NCBI GenBank assembly: GCA_002424705.1
Contig: DIKW01000106.1
Span: 1-10,468, forward strand
DNA: 10,468 bases
Source of the DNA: Geobacter sp. UBA5608
GTDB lineage: Bacteria; Desulfobacterota; Desulfuromonadia; Geobacterales; Pseudopelobacteraceae
Direction: 5' to 3'
A program made the position numbers and the translations under genes. The notes below the pieces were generated by a model that worked only from the letters and a program-made list of their open reading frames with translations, had not been told where the DNA came from and searched no databases. Every line of letters starts with the position of its first letter. Position 1 is the first letter of the stretch. Below are positions 1 through 5,278 of the stretch, one piece after another.

Positions 1-186
1 AAAGACCTGGCAGTCGGTTTCGAACAGTTCCCGGATCAGGCTGCATGCCTGTTCTGTGGAACGGTCGTCGCCGTAGGAGGCGGCATAGCCGTTGTTGGCC
101 TGTTGCAAGGCCTGCATGGCCTCGGGGCAGATGCCGGCGTAGTTGTCGCTGGCAAAGGCCATGCGGTAATTGCTGTGGGTGGTCAT
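1..186 (-). CDS. Threonine aldolase-like PLP enzyme (N-terminal part, runs off window)
   Basis: Only the first 62 residues are in the window; the gene continues past base 1. The ATG at 186-184 is preceded by AAGGAG (199-194) with a 7-base spacer, which fixes the start. The visible protein has FASDNYAG at residues 11-18, a PEAMQAL helix at 21-27 and SYGDD at 37-41, followed by a helix ending in LIRELFE. This order (FASDN, P-E-x-x-x-A-L, YGDD, then ELF) matches the N-terminus of the beta-eliminating lyase/low-specificity L-threonine aldolase family. Those enzymes are cytosolic and PLP-dependent and cleave L-threonine or L-allo-threonine to glycine and acetaldehyde. The PLP lysine and most of the active site lie outside the window, so the substrate cannot be judged. 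It is transcribed away from the beta-barrel gene at 448, making the 187-447 gap a divergent intergenic region. Confidence 0.8.
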   Translation of the reverse strand, partial: MTTHSNYRMAFASDNYAGICPEAMQALQQANNGYAASYGDDRSTEQACSLIRELFETDCQVF

Positions 187-363
187 GGCAGAGCTCCTTA
201 GGCTGGTGATCAGAAAAGCAGCATGCGCTGGTGGCATTCTAGGCAGCACCAAGGTCAGCTGCTGTGTTTTTCATCCGTTCGGTTGACTGGCGTGCCGTTA
301 TTGTGTCGTCTAACATCCTGAAAATCAATCTGTTTTTTGTGTTCACAACGTTGGCTGGGGCAG

Positions 364-380
364 TTGGCACGGTTACTGAT
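364..380 (+). promoter_or_regulatory. Possible degenerate sigma-54 promoter upstream of the beta-barrel gene
   Basis: TTGGCACG at 364-371 is a full match to the -24 half of the sigma-54 consensus. At the proper spacing the -12 half reads CTGAT (376-380) instead of TTGCA/T, so the near-invariant C of the -12 GC is missing. If used, transcription would start near 391-393 and leave a leader of about 55 bases before the ATG at 448. The good -24 box supports it and the poor -12 box argues against it. No convincing sigma-70 pair was found in the same gap. The rest of 187-447 holds two weak dyads (TTGTG-TT-CACAA at 337-348 and TTGCAC-ACTA-GCGCAA, one mismatch, at 403-418) and no gene. Confidence 0.25.
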
Positions 381-432
381 GAGTAGCTACAACAACTGCT
401 TATTGCACACTAGCGCAAGTAGCCACTAACCT

Positions 433-440
433 AAAGGAGG
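433..440 (+). promoter_or_regulatory. Strong Shine-Dalgarno for the gene at 448
   Basis: AAAGGAGG lies 7 bases before the ATG at 448, which is ideal spacing and near-complete complementarity to the 16S rRNA 3' end. It decides the start and suggests a well-translated, possibly abundant, outer membrane protein. Confidence 0.85.
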
Positions 441-447
441 AATCAGT

Positions 448-1194
448 ATGAAACGTGTCGCATGTACCCTGTTGGCCGCAGCCTTGACCCTTTCCATGAG
501 CAGTGCCGCCCTGGCAACCTATTCCGGGCAGATCTGGATCCCATCCACCGACGCCAAGGGCTTTGGTGAGGTAAACATCAGCATCGACAACTATCTTCGT
601 TTTTCAAATGCCGCTGATGCGGGTGCCAATACCTTCGACGCCGGTGTCACCGTGGGTGTGCTCCCGTTCGAGAAACTCAAGCTGGAGGTAGGGGTCGACT
701 ACCTGACCGATGGTCTGCAGGGTGAGGACTCAGCCATGAGCAACCATCCGGCATACTTCAACGTCAAGGCAGCCATGCCTGAAGATGCTGCCTTCAAAGG
801 TATGCCGGCCCTGGCTGTCGGCATGTTTGGCATGAACACCGCTGATACTGCTCTTTCCGCCAACATCCTCTACGGCCTGGTGGCCAAGACCTTGCCGGTG
901 GTGGGGCGGATCTCGGCGGGCGGCTACCACGGCGCCGAGCAGAGCCTCGGTAGCGGTAACAACGGCCTGATGCTCTCCTGGGACCGTAGTATGCCTGAGA
1001 TTTCCGACAAACTCTGGATGGCAGTGGATTATATGAGCGGCAATAACGCCTTCGGCGCCTTGTCGGCCGGCGCTGCCTGGGCCTTTACCCCCAATGTGTC
1101 GCTGCTGGTAGGCGTAAACGTCTATAACCCGTTCCAGGATGAGAAGCCTGGTGGGAAGCCGACCTTCACCACCCAGCTGGACATCAACTTCTAA
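448..1194 (+). CDS. Exported outer-membrane beta-barrel protein, function unknown (Geobacteraceae type)
   Basis: The product is 248 residues. It begins with a clear Sec signal peptide (KR, hydrophobic run, cleavage likely after ALA at residue 23). The mature chain is rich in alternating hydrophobic/polar strands with Gly/Asn turns and ends in QLDINF, a terminal Phe of the kind recognised by the BAM machinery. There is no lipobox and no internal membrane helix. Recognisable stretches include GQIWIPSTD after the signal peptide, VGVLPFEKLKLEVGVDYLT in the first half, KTLPVVGRISAG in the middle and SDKLWMAVDYMSG in the last third. From memory, similar hypothetical proteins occur in several Geobacter genomes; no function has been assigned that I know of. 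The start is set by the strong Shine-Dalgarno. A hairpin terminator follows at 1222-1255, so the gene is probably transcribed alone or as a strong first unit ahead of the second barrel gene at 1305. Confidence 0.8.
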   Translation: MKRVACTLLAAALTLSMSSAALATYSGQIWIPSTDAKGFGEVNISIDNYLRFSNAADAGANTFDAGVTVGVLPFEKLKLEVGVDYLTDGLQGEDSAMSNHPAYFNVKAAMPEDAAFKGMPALAVGMFGMNTADTALSANILYGLVAKTLPVVGRISAGGYHGAEQSLGSGNNGLMLSWDRSMPEISDKLWMAVDYMSGNNAFGALSAGAAWAFTPNVSLLVGVNVYNPFQDEKPGGKPTFTTQLDINF

Positions 1195-1221
1195 AACCAC
1201 GCGGTACCAGCAGGAAATCTT

Positions 1222-1255
1222 AGACGGGGGGCAGTTGTCTGCTCCCCGTCTTGTT
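1222..1255 (+). terminator. Rho-independent terminator after the first beta-barrel gene
   Basis: AGACGGGGGGCAG (1222-1234) pairs with CTGCTCCCCGTCT (1239-1251) as a 13-bp stem with one G-T wobble and a TTGT loop. A short, interrupted T-rich run (TGTTATAT) follows. The stem begins 27 bases after the stop codon. The weak T tract leaves room for partial read-through into the gene at 1305, which lies only 50 bases downstream. Confidence 0.8.
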
Positions 1256-1304
1256 ATATACTGTCAACCAGATGCTCAACCTGATGCACAGGAGGAGACC
1301 ATAT

Positions 1305-2099
1305 ATGCCTGTTTTGCGAGGATGGTGTCTGGGGTTGGCGGTGATAGTGCAATGTCTTGCTGCTGCCGCTGTTTGGGGGGCCACTCCGCTGTTGACCGAC
1401 GATGCCGTTACCCTGGGCACCGGTAATGGACAATTTGAGCTGTGCGGCCGCAGGGGAAACGATCGAGACCGAAGCGGCGGGGTGACCACCACGAGCACGT
1501 TCTCTCAGGTAACCACGACCCTGACCTATGGTGTGGCCGATCCCGTTGATATGGTGTTTGAGTTCGCCCGTGATTGGGGTGAGGTCAAGAGCCAAGGGGT
1601 GACCAGCACAGATCCTGATACCGCCAGTTTCAAGCTGAGCGCCAAGTTGCGCTTGTTCGAGACGGGCAATTTTTCGGTCGCAGTACGTCCGGACTTCGGC
1701 TATTCCTACGTGCCTGCCGGCAGCTCCCGTGACGCTGTCTACTCTTACGGCGGTGTTGTAATCGCCACGCACAAGCTTGAGCCGTTCACCGTACATTTCA
1801 ACCTCGGAGGGCTGTACAACGACCATCAATCCTCGGCTGATCGTGTTGCCTCCCGTTCCGTTATCTGGAGTGGTTCGTTGGCGGCCATATGGCAAGTTAC
1901 CAGCACCGTGCAGCTGGTGACCGATATCGGCATCTATACCAATCCTGATAAAGCCACGACCCAGATGCCCGCCTTCAGTTGTGCCGGGGTGATCTACAGC
2001 ATAACGGAACAACTCGATCTGGCAGGTGGCTTTAAGTTTGGACTTAATAAGCCGGAGGCCGACCTGACACTGCAAGGCGCACTGGTTTTCAAATTCTAG
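1305..2099 (+). CDS. Outer-membrane beta-barrel/transporter-like protein (Phenol_MetA_deg-like family)
   Basis: The product is 264 residues. I chose the ATG at 1305 because GGAGGAG (1291-1297) sits 7 bases before it and because a signal peptide then begins at residue 1 (hydrophobic to about residue 23, cleavage likely after VWGA at 26). An in-frame TTG at 1251 would place 18 odd residues before the signal and overlap the terminator. The mature N-terminus TPLLTDDAVTLGTGNGQFEL is the signature opening of the PF13557-type family ('MetA-pathway of phenol degradation' porin-like proteins), here followed by repeated beta strands and a C-terminal Phe (LVFKF). Members are outer-membrane barrels often annotated simply as transporters; the phenol link comes from one member and should not be transferred. 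The gene ends in TAG at 2097-2099, which overlaps the stop of the convergent peroxidase-type gene. I see no frameshift. Confidence 0.8.
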   Translation: MPVLRGWCLGLAVIVQCLAAAAVWGATPLLTDDAVTLGTGNGQFELCGRRGNDRDRSGGVTTTSTFSQVTTTLTYGVADPVDMVFEFARDWGEVKSQGVTSTDPDTASFKLSAKLRLFETGNFSVAVRPDFGYSYVPAGSSRDAVYSYGGVVIATHKLEPFTVHFNLGGLYNDHQSSADRVASRSVIWSGSLAAIWQVTSTVQLVTDIGIYTNPDKATTQMPAFSCAGVIYSITEQLDLAGGFKFGLNKPEADLTLQGALVFKF

Positions 2100-3262
2100 G
2101 GAAAGGGCGGCAAGGTAATGTTGGGCAACGGTTTGCCGTATCCATCGCTCAAGGTTTGCATAAAGGCCACAATGGCCGCCACTTCGCTCTTGGTCAACTT
2201 CAGGTTGCCCATCTCCTCACGGTTCACGTTCTGGGGTACCTCAGGCTTGGGCCACCTGCCACGTATCCCGGCGGTGTTGTAAAAGTCGACAATTTCGGTC
2301 AGGGTTGCAAAGTAGCCGTTATGGCCGTAGGGGGCGGTCAGGGCGATGTTTCGCAGGGTCGGCACCTTGAATTTCCCCTTTTGCAGTCCCTTGGGATCCA
2401 GGGCGGCAATCTCAGGTCGTCCCCCCAGGCCGAGGTCGGTGGGCGCCTGGGTAATGGCCGGGTTGGTGCTGCGGGGGATGCCCAGGTTGTCATAGGTGAA
2501 GTCGGTGAACAGCGGCGGTATCATGCTGCCATCGGGCCCTTTGAGTGGTGTTGAGATGTGGCATTTATTGCAGAGTCCCTTGCCGTTGAACAGTTGTAAG
2601 CCACGGCGCTCCTGTGCGGTCAGTTTGGCTTTGCCTGCCAGCATGTAATCGTATTTCGAGCTGAACTGGTTCAGCTCTCGGGATTTTTCGTAGGCAGCGA
2701 TGGCGTCGGCGGCCATGTCGTACAACATCTCAGCCACCAACGGCTCTGCAAGGTTGACGTCGTTCAGTGCGACCTTGTAGACCTGCTCAAACAGTTGGCG
2801 GTAGTTGGGCAAGAGCGGGTTGTCCGGGTGGCGCACCGCCTCTTTGACGGAACGGGGGCTGATCATGGCCATCTCCACCGGATTGAGGAACGGCCCCTTG
2901 GCCTGGGCCTTCAAGGTCGGCTCGCGGCCATCCCAGAATTGCCCCCCTATGTACATCCCTTCTGCGCCGTTCCAGTGGAAATGGGGGCTAAATGCGGCGT
3001 AGGCGGCGCTGGGCGTATTGCGGGTGCCCAACTTGCCCGGCACCGAACCCTTGGACACCACACTCTGCCTGGGATTGGCAACGTTTTCAGGGTCAGCAAA
3101 GCCGGGTGGCATGTGGCAGGTAGAACAAGACTGGTTTTTCTCCAGCGAGAGCTGCGGGTCGAAATAGAGCAGCTTGCCCAGCTCTTCCTTGGGGGTAAGC
3201 TGGATTGCTGCTGCAGGCAGGCACCAGACGAATAGGCATAGCAGCGTCAGTATGGCGTACAT
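2096..3262 (-). CDS. Di-heme cytochrome c peroxidase/MauG-type periplasmic protein
   Basis: The product is 388 residues with a signal peptide (residues 1 to about 19, ending PAAA). Two c-type heme sites are visible: CSTCH (46-50) and CNKCH (231-235). Between them is GGQFWDGREPTL (106-117), then Q120 and NPVEM with E130, the pair that corresponds to the conserved Gln/Glu of the peroxidase pocket; W110 matches the aromatic bridge between hemes. The C-terminal half has FTDFTYDNLG (252-261), KFKVPTLRNIALTAPYGHNG (297-316) and DFYNTAG (326-332). Family members reduce H2O2 with electrons from small cytochromes, or carry out MauG-like oxidations, in the periplasm. The loop that carries the distal His in classical CcpA reads SKGS (70-73), so the peroxidatic heme may lack that ligand. 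GAGGAG (3277-3272) lies 9 bases before the ATG at 3262. The gene appears monocistronic, with its own promoter at 3347-3320. Confidence 0.9.
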   Translation of the reverse strand: MYAILTLLCLFVWCLPAAAIQLTPKEELGKLLYFDPQLSLEKNQSCSTCHMPPGFADPENVANPRQSVVSKGSVPGKLGTRNTPSAAYAAFSPHFHWNGAEGMYIGGQFWDGREPTLKAQAKGPFLNPVEMAMISPRSVKEAVRHPDNPLLPNYRQLFEQVYKVALNDVNLAEPLVAEMLYDMAADAIAAYEKSRELNQFSSKYDYMLAGKAKLTAQERRGLQLFNGKGLCNKCHISTPLKGPDGSMIPPLFTDFTYDNLGIPRSTNPAITQAPTDLGLGGRPEIAALDPKGLQKGKFKVPTLRNIALTAPYGHNGYFATLTEIVDFYNTAGIRGRWPKPEVPQNVNREEMGNLKLTKSEVAAIVAFMQTLSDGYGKPLPNITLPPFP

Positions 3263-3319
3263 GATGGCTCTCTCCTCTTTTTAGGCTGATCCGTGATGCA
3301 GATGAGTATTTGTTAAGAA

Positions 3320-3347
3320 AGTGTATAAGCCAGGCTTGGCTTGTCAA
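3320..3347 (-). promoter_or_regulatory. Sigma-70-type promoter of the peroxidase-type gene
   Basis: Read on the minus strand, TTGACA (3347-3342) is a perfect -35 box, followed by a 16-base spacer and TACACT (3325-3320), 4 of 6 matches to the -10 consensus. Transcription would begin near 3313, giving a leader of about 50 bases before the ATG at 3262. The spacer contains an inverted repeat (3327-3342) that could be an operator. Confidence 0.55.
3327..3342. repeat. Short inverted repeat inside the peroxidase promoter spacer
   Basis: AAGCC (3327-3331) and GGCTT (3338-3342) form a perfect 5-bp dyad around AGGCTT. It occupies nearly the whole region between the -35 and -10 boxes. That position would suit a repressor or spacer-bending activator, but a 5-bp dyad can arise by chance. 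Confidence 0.4.
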
Positions 3348-3404
3348 GTCATCAGATTGCCATGAGCGGGTGCAGTGATATACTCAGCTCGAATCGGCCG
3401 TTGC

Positions 3405-4418
3405 CTACACCGTCTGCGCGAGCCTGGTATAGAGCGCAGCCAGGCCGGCAGCCTCCTGCTGGGGGGGAAAGTGGCTGGTGACGAATGCCTTGGCTGCTGC
3501 CCCCGTCTCTTTCAGGAGCTTGGCGTGAGTCAGCAGAGGCTGCATCAGTTGCTGTAGCTGGCGCTGGTTTCTGAACAGCCAGCCGGTTTCGCCATGGCGG
3601 ATAAGGGAACGGTTGCCGGTCACATCGTTGGCAATGACCGGTTTTCCGGCGGCCATCGCCTCCAGCAGGGTGTTGGCCATGCCCCCCTCAAAGCTGGAGT
3701 TGTTTAACACCAGGTCGCAGGCGGCAAACAGGTCACCCATCCGCTGGTGGGGGACCTCCCCCAGCAGGTGCACCCACGGCAGCCCTGCTGCCTGGTGCCG
3801 CACCTGGGCTGTATAGGCTGGGTCAAGGTCGCCGCCAGCCAGCCATAGTTGCAGTCGCGGCTCCTGATCGGCCAGCGGGGCCAGGGCAGTGATGGCTTCG
3901 AGAATCCCTTTGACCGGACGGATGGCCGCCGGAAGCAGAATAATGAAGCTGTCGGCCGGGCGAAGAAATGGCTCAGTTGTAGTCAGAGGCGTGACGCCTT
4001 GTGGTATGACCTGCACCCGTGGTTCCAGCTCGGGATGACGCCGGATGAGTTGATCGGCGGCCAGTGAGTCGAAGCAGGTGATGGCTGCGGCATCCTGCAG
4101 CGCCAGTAGCGTGTCGGGATGGTGCAAAAAGTCGGGGTCGTAGAGGTCGCTGCCGGTCATGGTGATCAGGTAGGGGCGTCTGTTGCGCAGGGCCAGCAGA
4201 CGGGCGGCTGGCCCGCTGTGGAAGGCATGGAAGGCATGCACCAGCTCCGGCCGGTAGTGGTCGATCAGCTGCTGGGCCTGATCCAGGCTGGTGGTATCCA
4301 GCCCGATGGTCGTACTTTCGTAGCCAACGGCCGGCAGGTGGTGTGCAATCCGCTGCACGGTGATCATATTGCCCCGCAGGGGGCCGCTGGTGAAGGGGCT
4401 TAAGAGGACGATACGCAT
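3405..4418 (-). CDS. Glycosyltransferase family 4-like protein (probable GPMC-system glycosyltransferase)
   Basis: The product is 337 residues starting at the ATG at 4418-4416 (MRIVLLSPFTSGPLRGN), the normal opening of a GT-B glycosyltransferase with the Gly-rich donor loop. An upstream in-frame ATG at 4472 would add 18 atypical residues. Further landmarks are HAFHAFHSG in the first domain, TGSDLYDP, the domain hinge around IPQGVTP, AGGDLDP in the second domain, and FEGGMANTLLEAMAAGKPVIA with E244 and E253, the acidic pair that contacts the nucleotide-sugar donor in GT4 enzymes. It is expected to be cytoplasmic and to use an activated sugar with retention of configuration; donor and acceptor cannot be read from sequence. 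No Shine-Dalgarno precedes the start, and a -10-like GATAAT ends 6 bases before it. It diverges from the MBL-fold gene at 4514. From memory, NCBI names include a 'GPMC system family 4 glycosyltransferase' in this arrangement. Confidence 0.85.
   Translation of the reverse strand: MRIVLLSPFTSGPLRGNMITVQRIAHHLPAVGYESTTIGLDTTSLDQAQQLIDHYRPELVHAFHAFHSGPAARLLALRNRRPYLITMTGSDLYDPDFLHHPDTLLALQDAAAITCFDSLAADQLIRRHPELEPRVQVIPQGVTPLTTTEPFLRPADSFIILLPAAIRPVKGILEAITALAPLADQEPRLQLWLAGGDLDPAYTAQVRHQAAGLPWVHLLGEVPHQRMGDLFAACDLVLNNSSFEGGMANTLLEAMAAGKPVIANDVTGNRSLIRHGETGWLFRNQRQLQQLMQPLLTHAKLLKETGAAAKAFVTSHFPPQQEAAGLAALYTRLAQTV
4221..4238. repeat. Perfect 9-bp tandem duplication inside the glycosyltransferase gene
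   Basis: GAAGGCATG occurs twice in direct tandem (4221-4229 and 4230-4238). On the coding strand it gives HAF-HAF within VHAFHAFHSG, near the position where GT4 proteins have a conserved His-x-His turn. It keeps the frame. Confidence 0.9.
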
Positions 4419-4424
4419 GCGGTT

Positions 4425-4453
4425 ATTATCGGTTGACCATGGTTTTGATGCAA
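4425..4453 (-). promoter_or_regulatory. Candidate promoter for the glycosyltransferase gene
   Basis: On the minus strand, TTGCAT (4453-4448) and GATAAT (4430-4425) are separated by 17 bases. The -10 box matches 5 of 6 consensus bases and the -35 box 3 of 6. The -10 box ends 6 bases before the ATG at 4418, so transcription would start on or next to the start codon and give a leaderless message. This fits the missing Shine-Dalgarno. Confidence 0.4.
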
Positions 4454-4473
4454 GGCAAAAGGGGAAATGCACC

Positions 4474-4503
4474 TTGCCCGACGGGGCTGGCTTCTGATAT
4501 TCT
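4474..4503 (+). promoter_or_regulatory. Candidate promoter for the MBL-fold gene
   Basis: TTGCCC (4474-4479) and TATTCT (4498-4503) are separated by 18 bases. The -10 box ends 10 bases before the ATG at 4514, so the message would have a leader of only a few bases. No Shine-Dalgarno is present before this ATG. The -35 match is modest. Confidence 0.35.
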
Positions 4504-4513
4504 GCACTTCCCT

Positions 4514-5278
4514 ATGAAGATTATCGTGCTTGGGAGCGGCACCTCAACCGGCGTGCCGATGGTGGGTTGCGACTGTCCGGTCTGTCGTTCGACAGACCCG
4601 CGTGATCAACGTACACGGGCCTCGCTGCTGATTCAGCATGGCGGCCGGAATATCCTGGTTGATACCTGCCCTGATCTGCGGCAGCAGATGTTGCGCGAGC
4701 AGATCAGCCGGGTCGACGCGGTGCTGTTTACCCATGCCCATGCCGACCATGTCAACGGCATCGACGATCTGCGTGGGTTTCACTTTTTGCACCGTTGTGT
4801 CGTGCCGAGTTACGCCAGTTCAGAGGTGCTGGATCGGCTTTTGGGCGGCTTTCGCTATATATTTGAGCGCGGTGTGCAGGATACGCATCCCGCGCTCTTG
4901 CAGCCGGTCGGCATTGATGGCCCGTTTGAGCTGTTCGGATTGAGCGTGGTGCCGATCAAGCTGGAGCATGGCCCCGGCTTTTCATGTGGCTACCGGATCG
5001 GCAGTTTTGCCTACCTGACCGACTGCAGCGGTATCCCGCAGAGCTCGATGGCGCTGCTGCAGGGGGTGGCGACGTTGGTGATCGATGGACTGCGCTGGAC
5101 GCCCCATCCATTCCATTTCAATATTCAAGGTGCGATAGCCGTGGCGCAAACATTGGGCGCAGCCCGCATCATCCTGACGCACCTGACCCATGAGGTGGCC
5201 CATGTCGAATCGGCGCAGCTGCCGGCAGGGGTCGAGTTCGCCTACGATGGCATGACGCTGCAGTTGGGGGATGAGTGA
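4514..5278 (+). CDS. PhnP-like MBL-fold metallohydrolase (probable GPMC-system hydrolase)
   Basis: The product is 254 residues. The ATG at 4514 gives MKIIVLGSGTSTGVP, the standard first strand of this family; the in-frame start at 4433 would add 27 residues and overlap the divergent gene's control region. The di-metal motif HAHADH is at 74-79, with further candidate ligands H152, D170 and H201. GCDCPVC (C19, C21, C24) together with H226 resembles the extra structural zinc site that E. coli PhnP makes from three N-terminal cysteines and a late histidine. Relatives are phosphodiesterases acting on cyclic or small phosphate esters, so a hydrolytic cytoplasmic role is likely, substrate unknown. 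No phosphonate (phn) genes are nearby, which argues against calling it phnP. Its TGA stop (5276-5278) overlaps the ATG of the next gene, indicating translational coupling. From memory, NCBI uses 'GPMC system MBL fold metallohydrolase' for such proteins. Confidence 0.88.
   Translation: MKIIVLGSGTSTGVPMVGCDCPVCRSTDPRDQRTRASLLIQHGGRNILVDTCPDLRQQMLREQISRVDAVLFTHAHADHVNGIDDLRGFHFLHRCVVPSYASSEVLDRLLGGFRYIFERGVQDTHPALLQPVGIDGPFELFGLSVVPIKLEHGPGFSCGYRIGSFAYLTDCSGIPQSSMALLQGVATLVIDGLRWTPHPFHFNIQGAIAVAQTLGAARIILTHLTHEVAHVESAQLPAGVEFAYDGMTLQLGDE

Noticed and set aside
1254..2075. Open frame of 273 codons antisense to the second barrel gene
   Set aside because: The sense frame has a Shine-Dalgarno, a signal peptide and a family signature; the antisense product has none.
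4433..4472. Upstream in-frame starts that would make the glycosyltransferase and MBL genes overlap head to head
   Set aside because: The added residues (18 and 27) are unlike these families, whose N-termini normally begin at the first strand (MRIVLLSPF and MKIIVLGSG).
4419..4513. Possible sigma-54 promoter (GG-N10-GC) between the divergent genes
   Set aside because: Both strands were scanned; no GG/GC pair at the required 10-base spacing with supporting bases was found.
5275..5277. GTG start for the 614-residue protein
   Set aside because: The ATG one codon later gives the common TGATG overlap and better spacing to GGGGG; the difference is one residue and not decisive.
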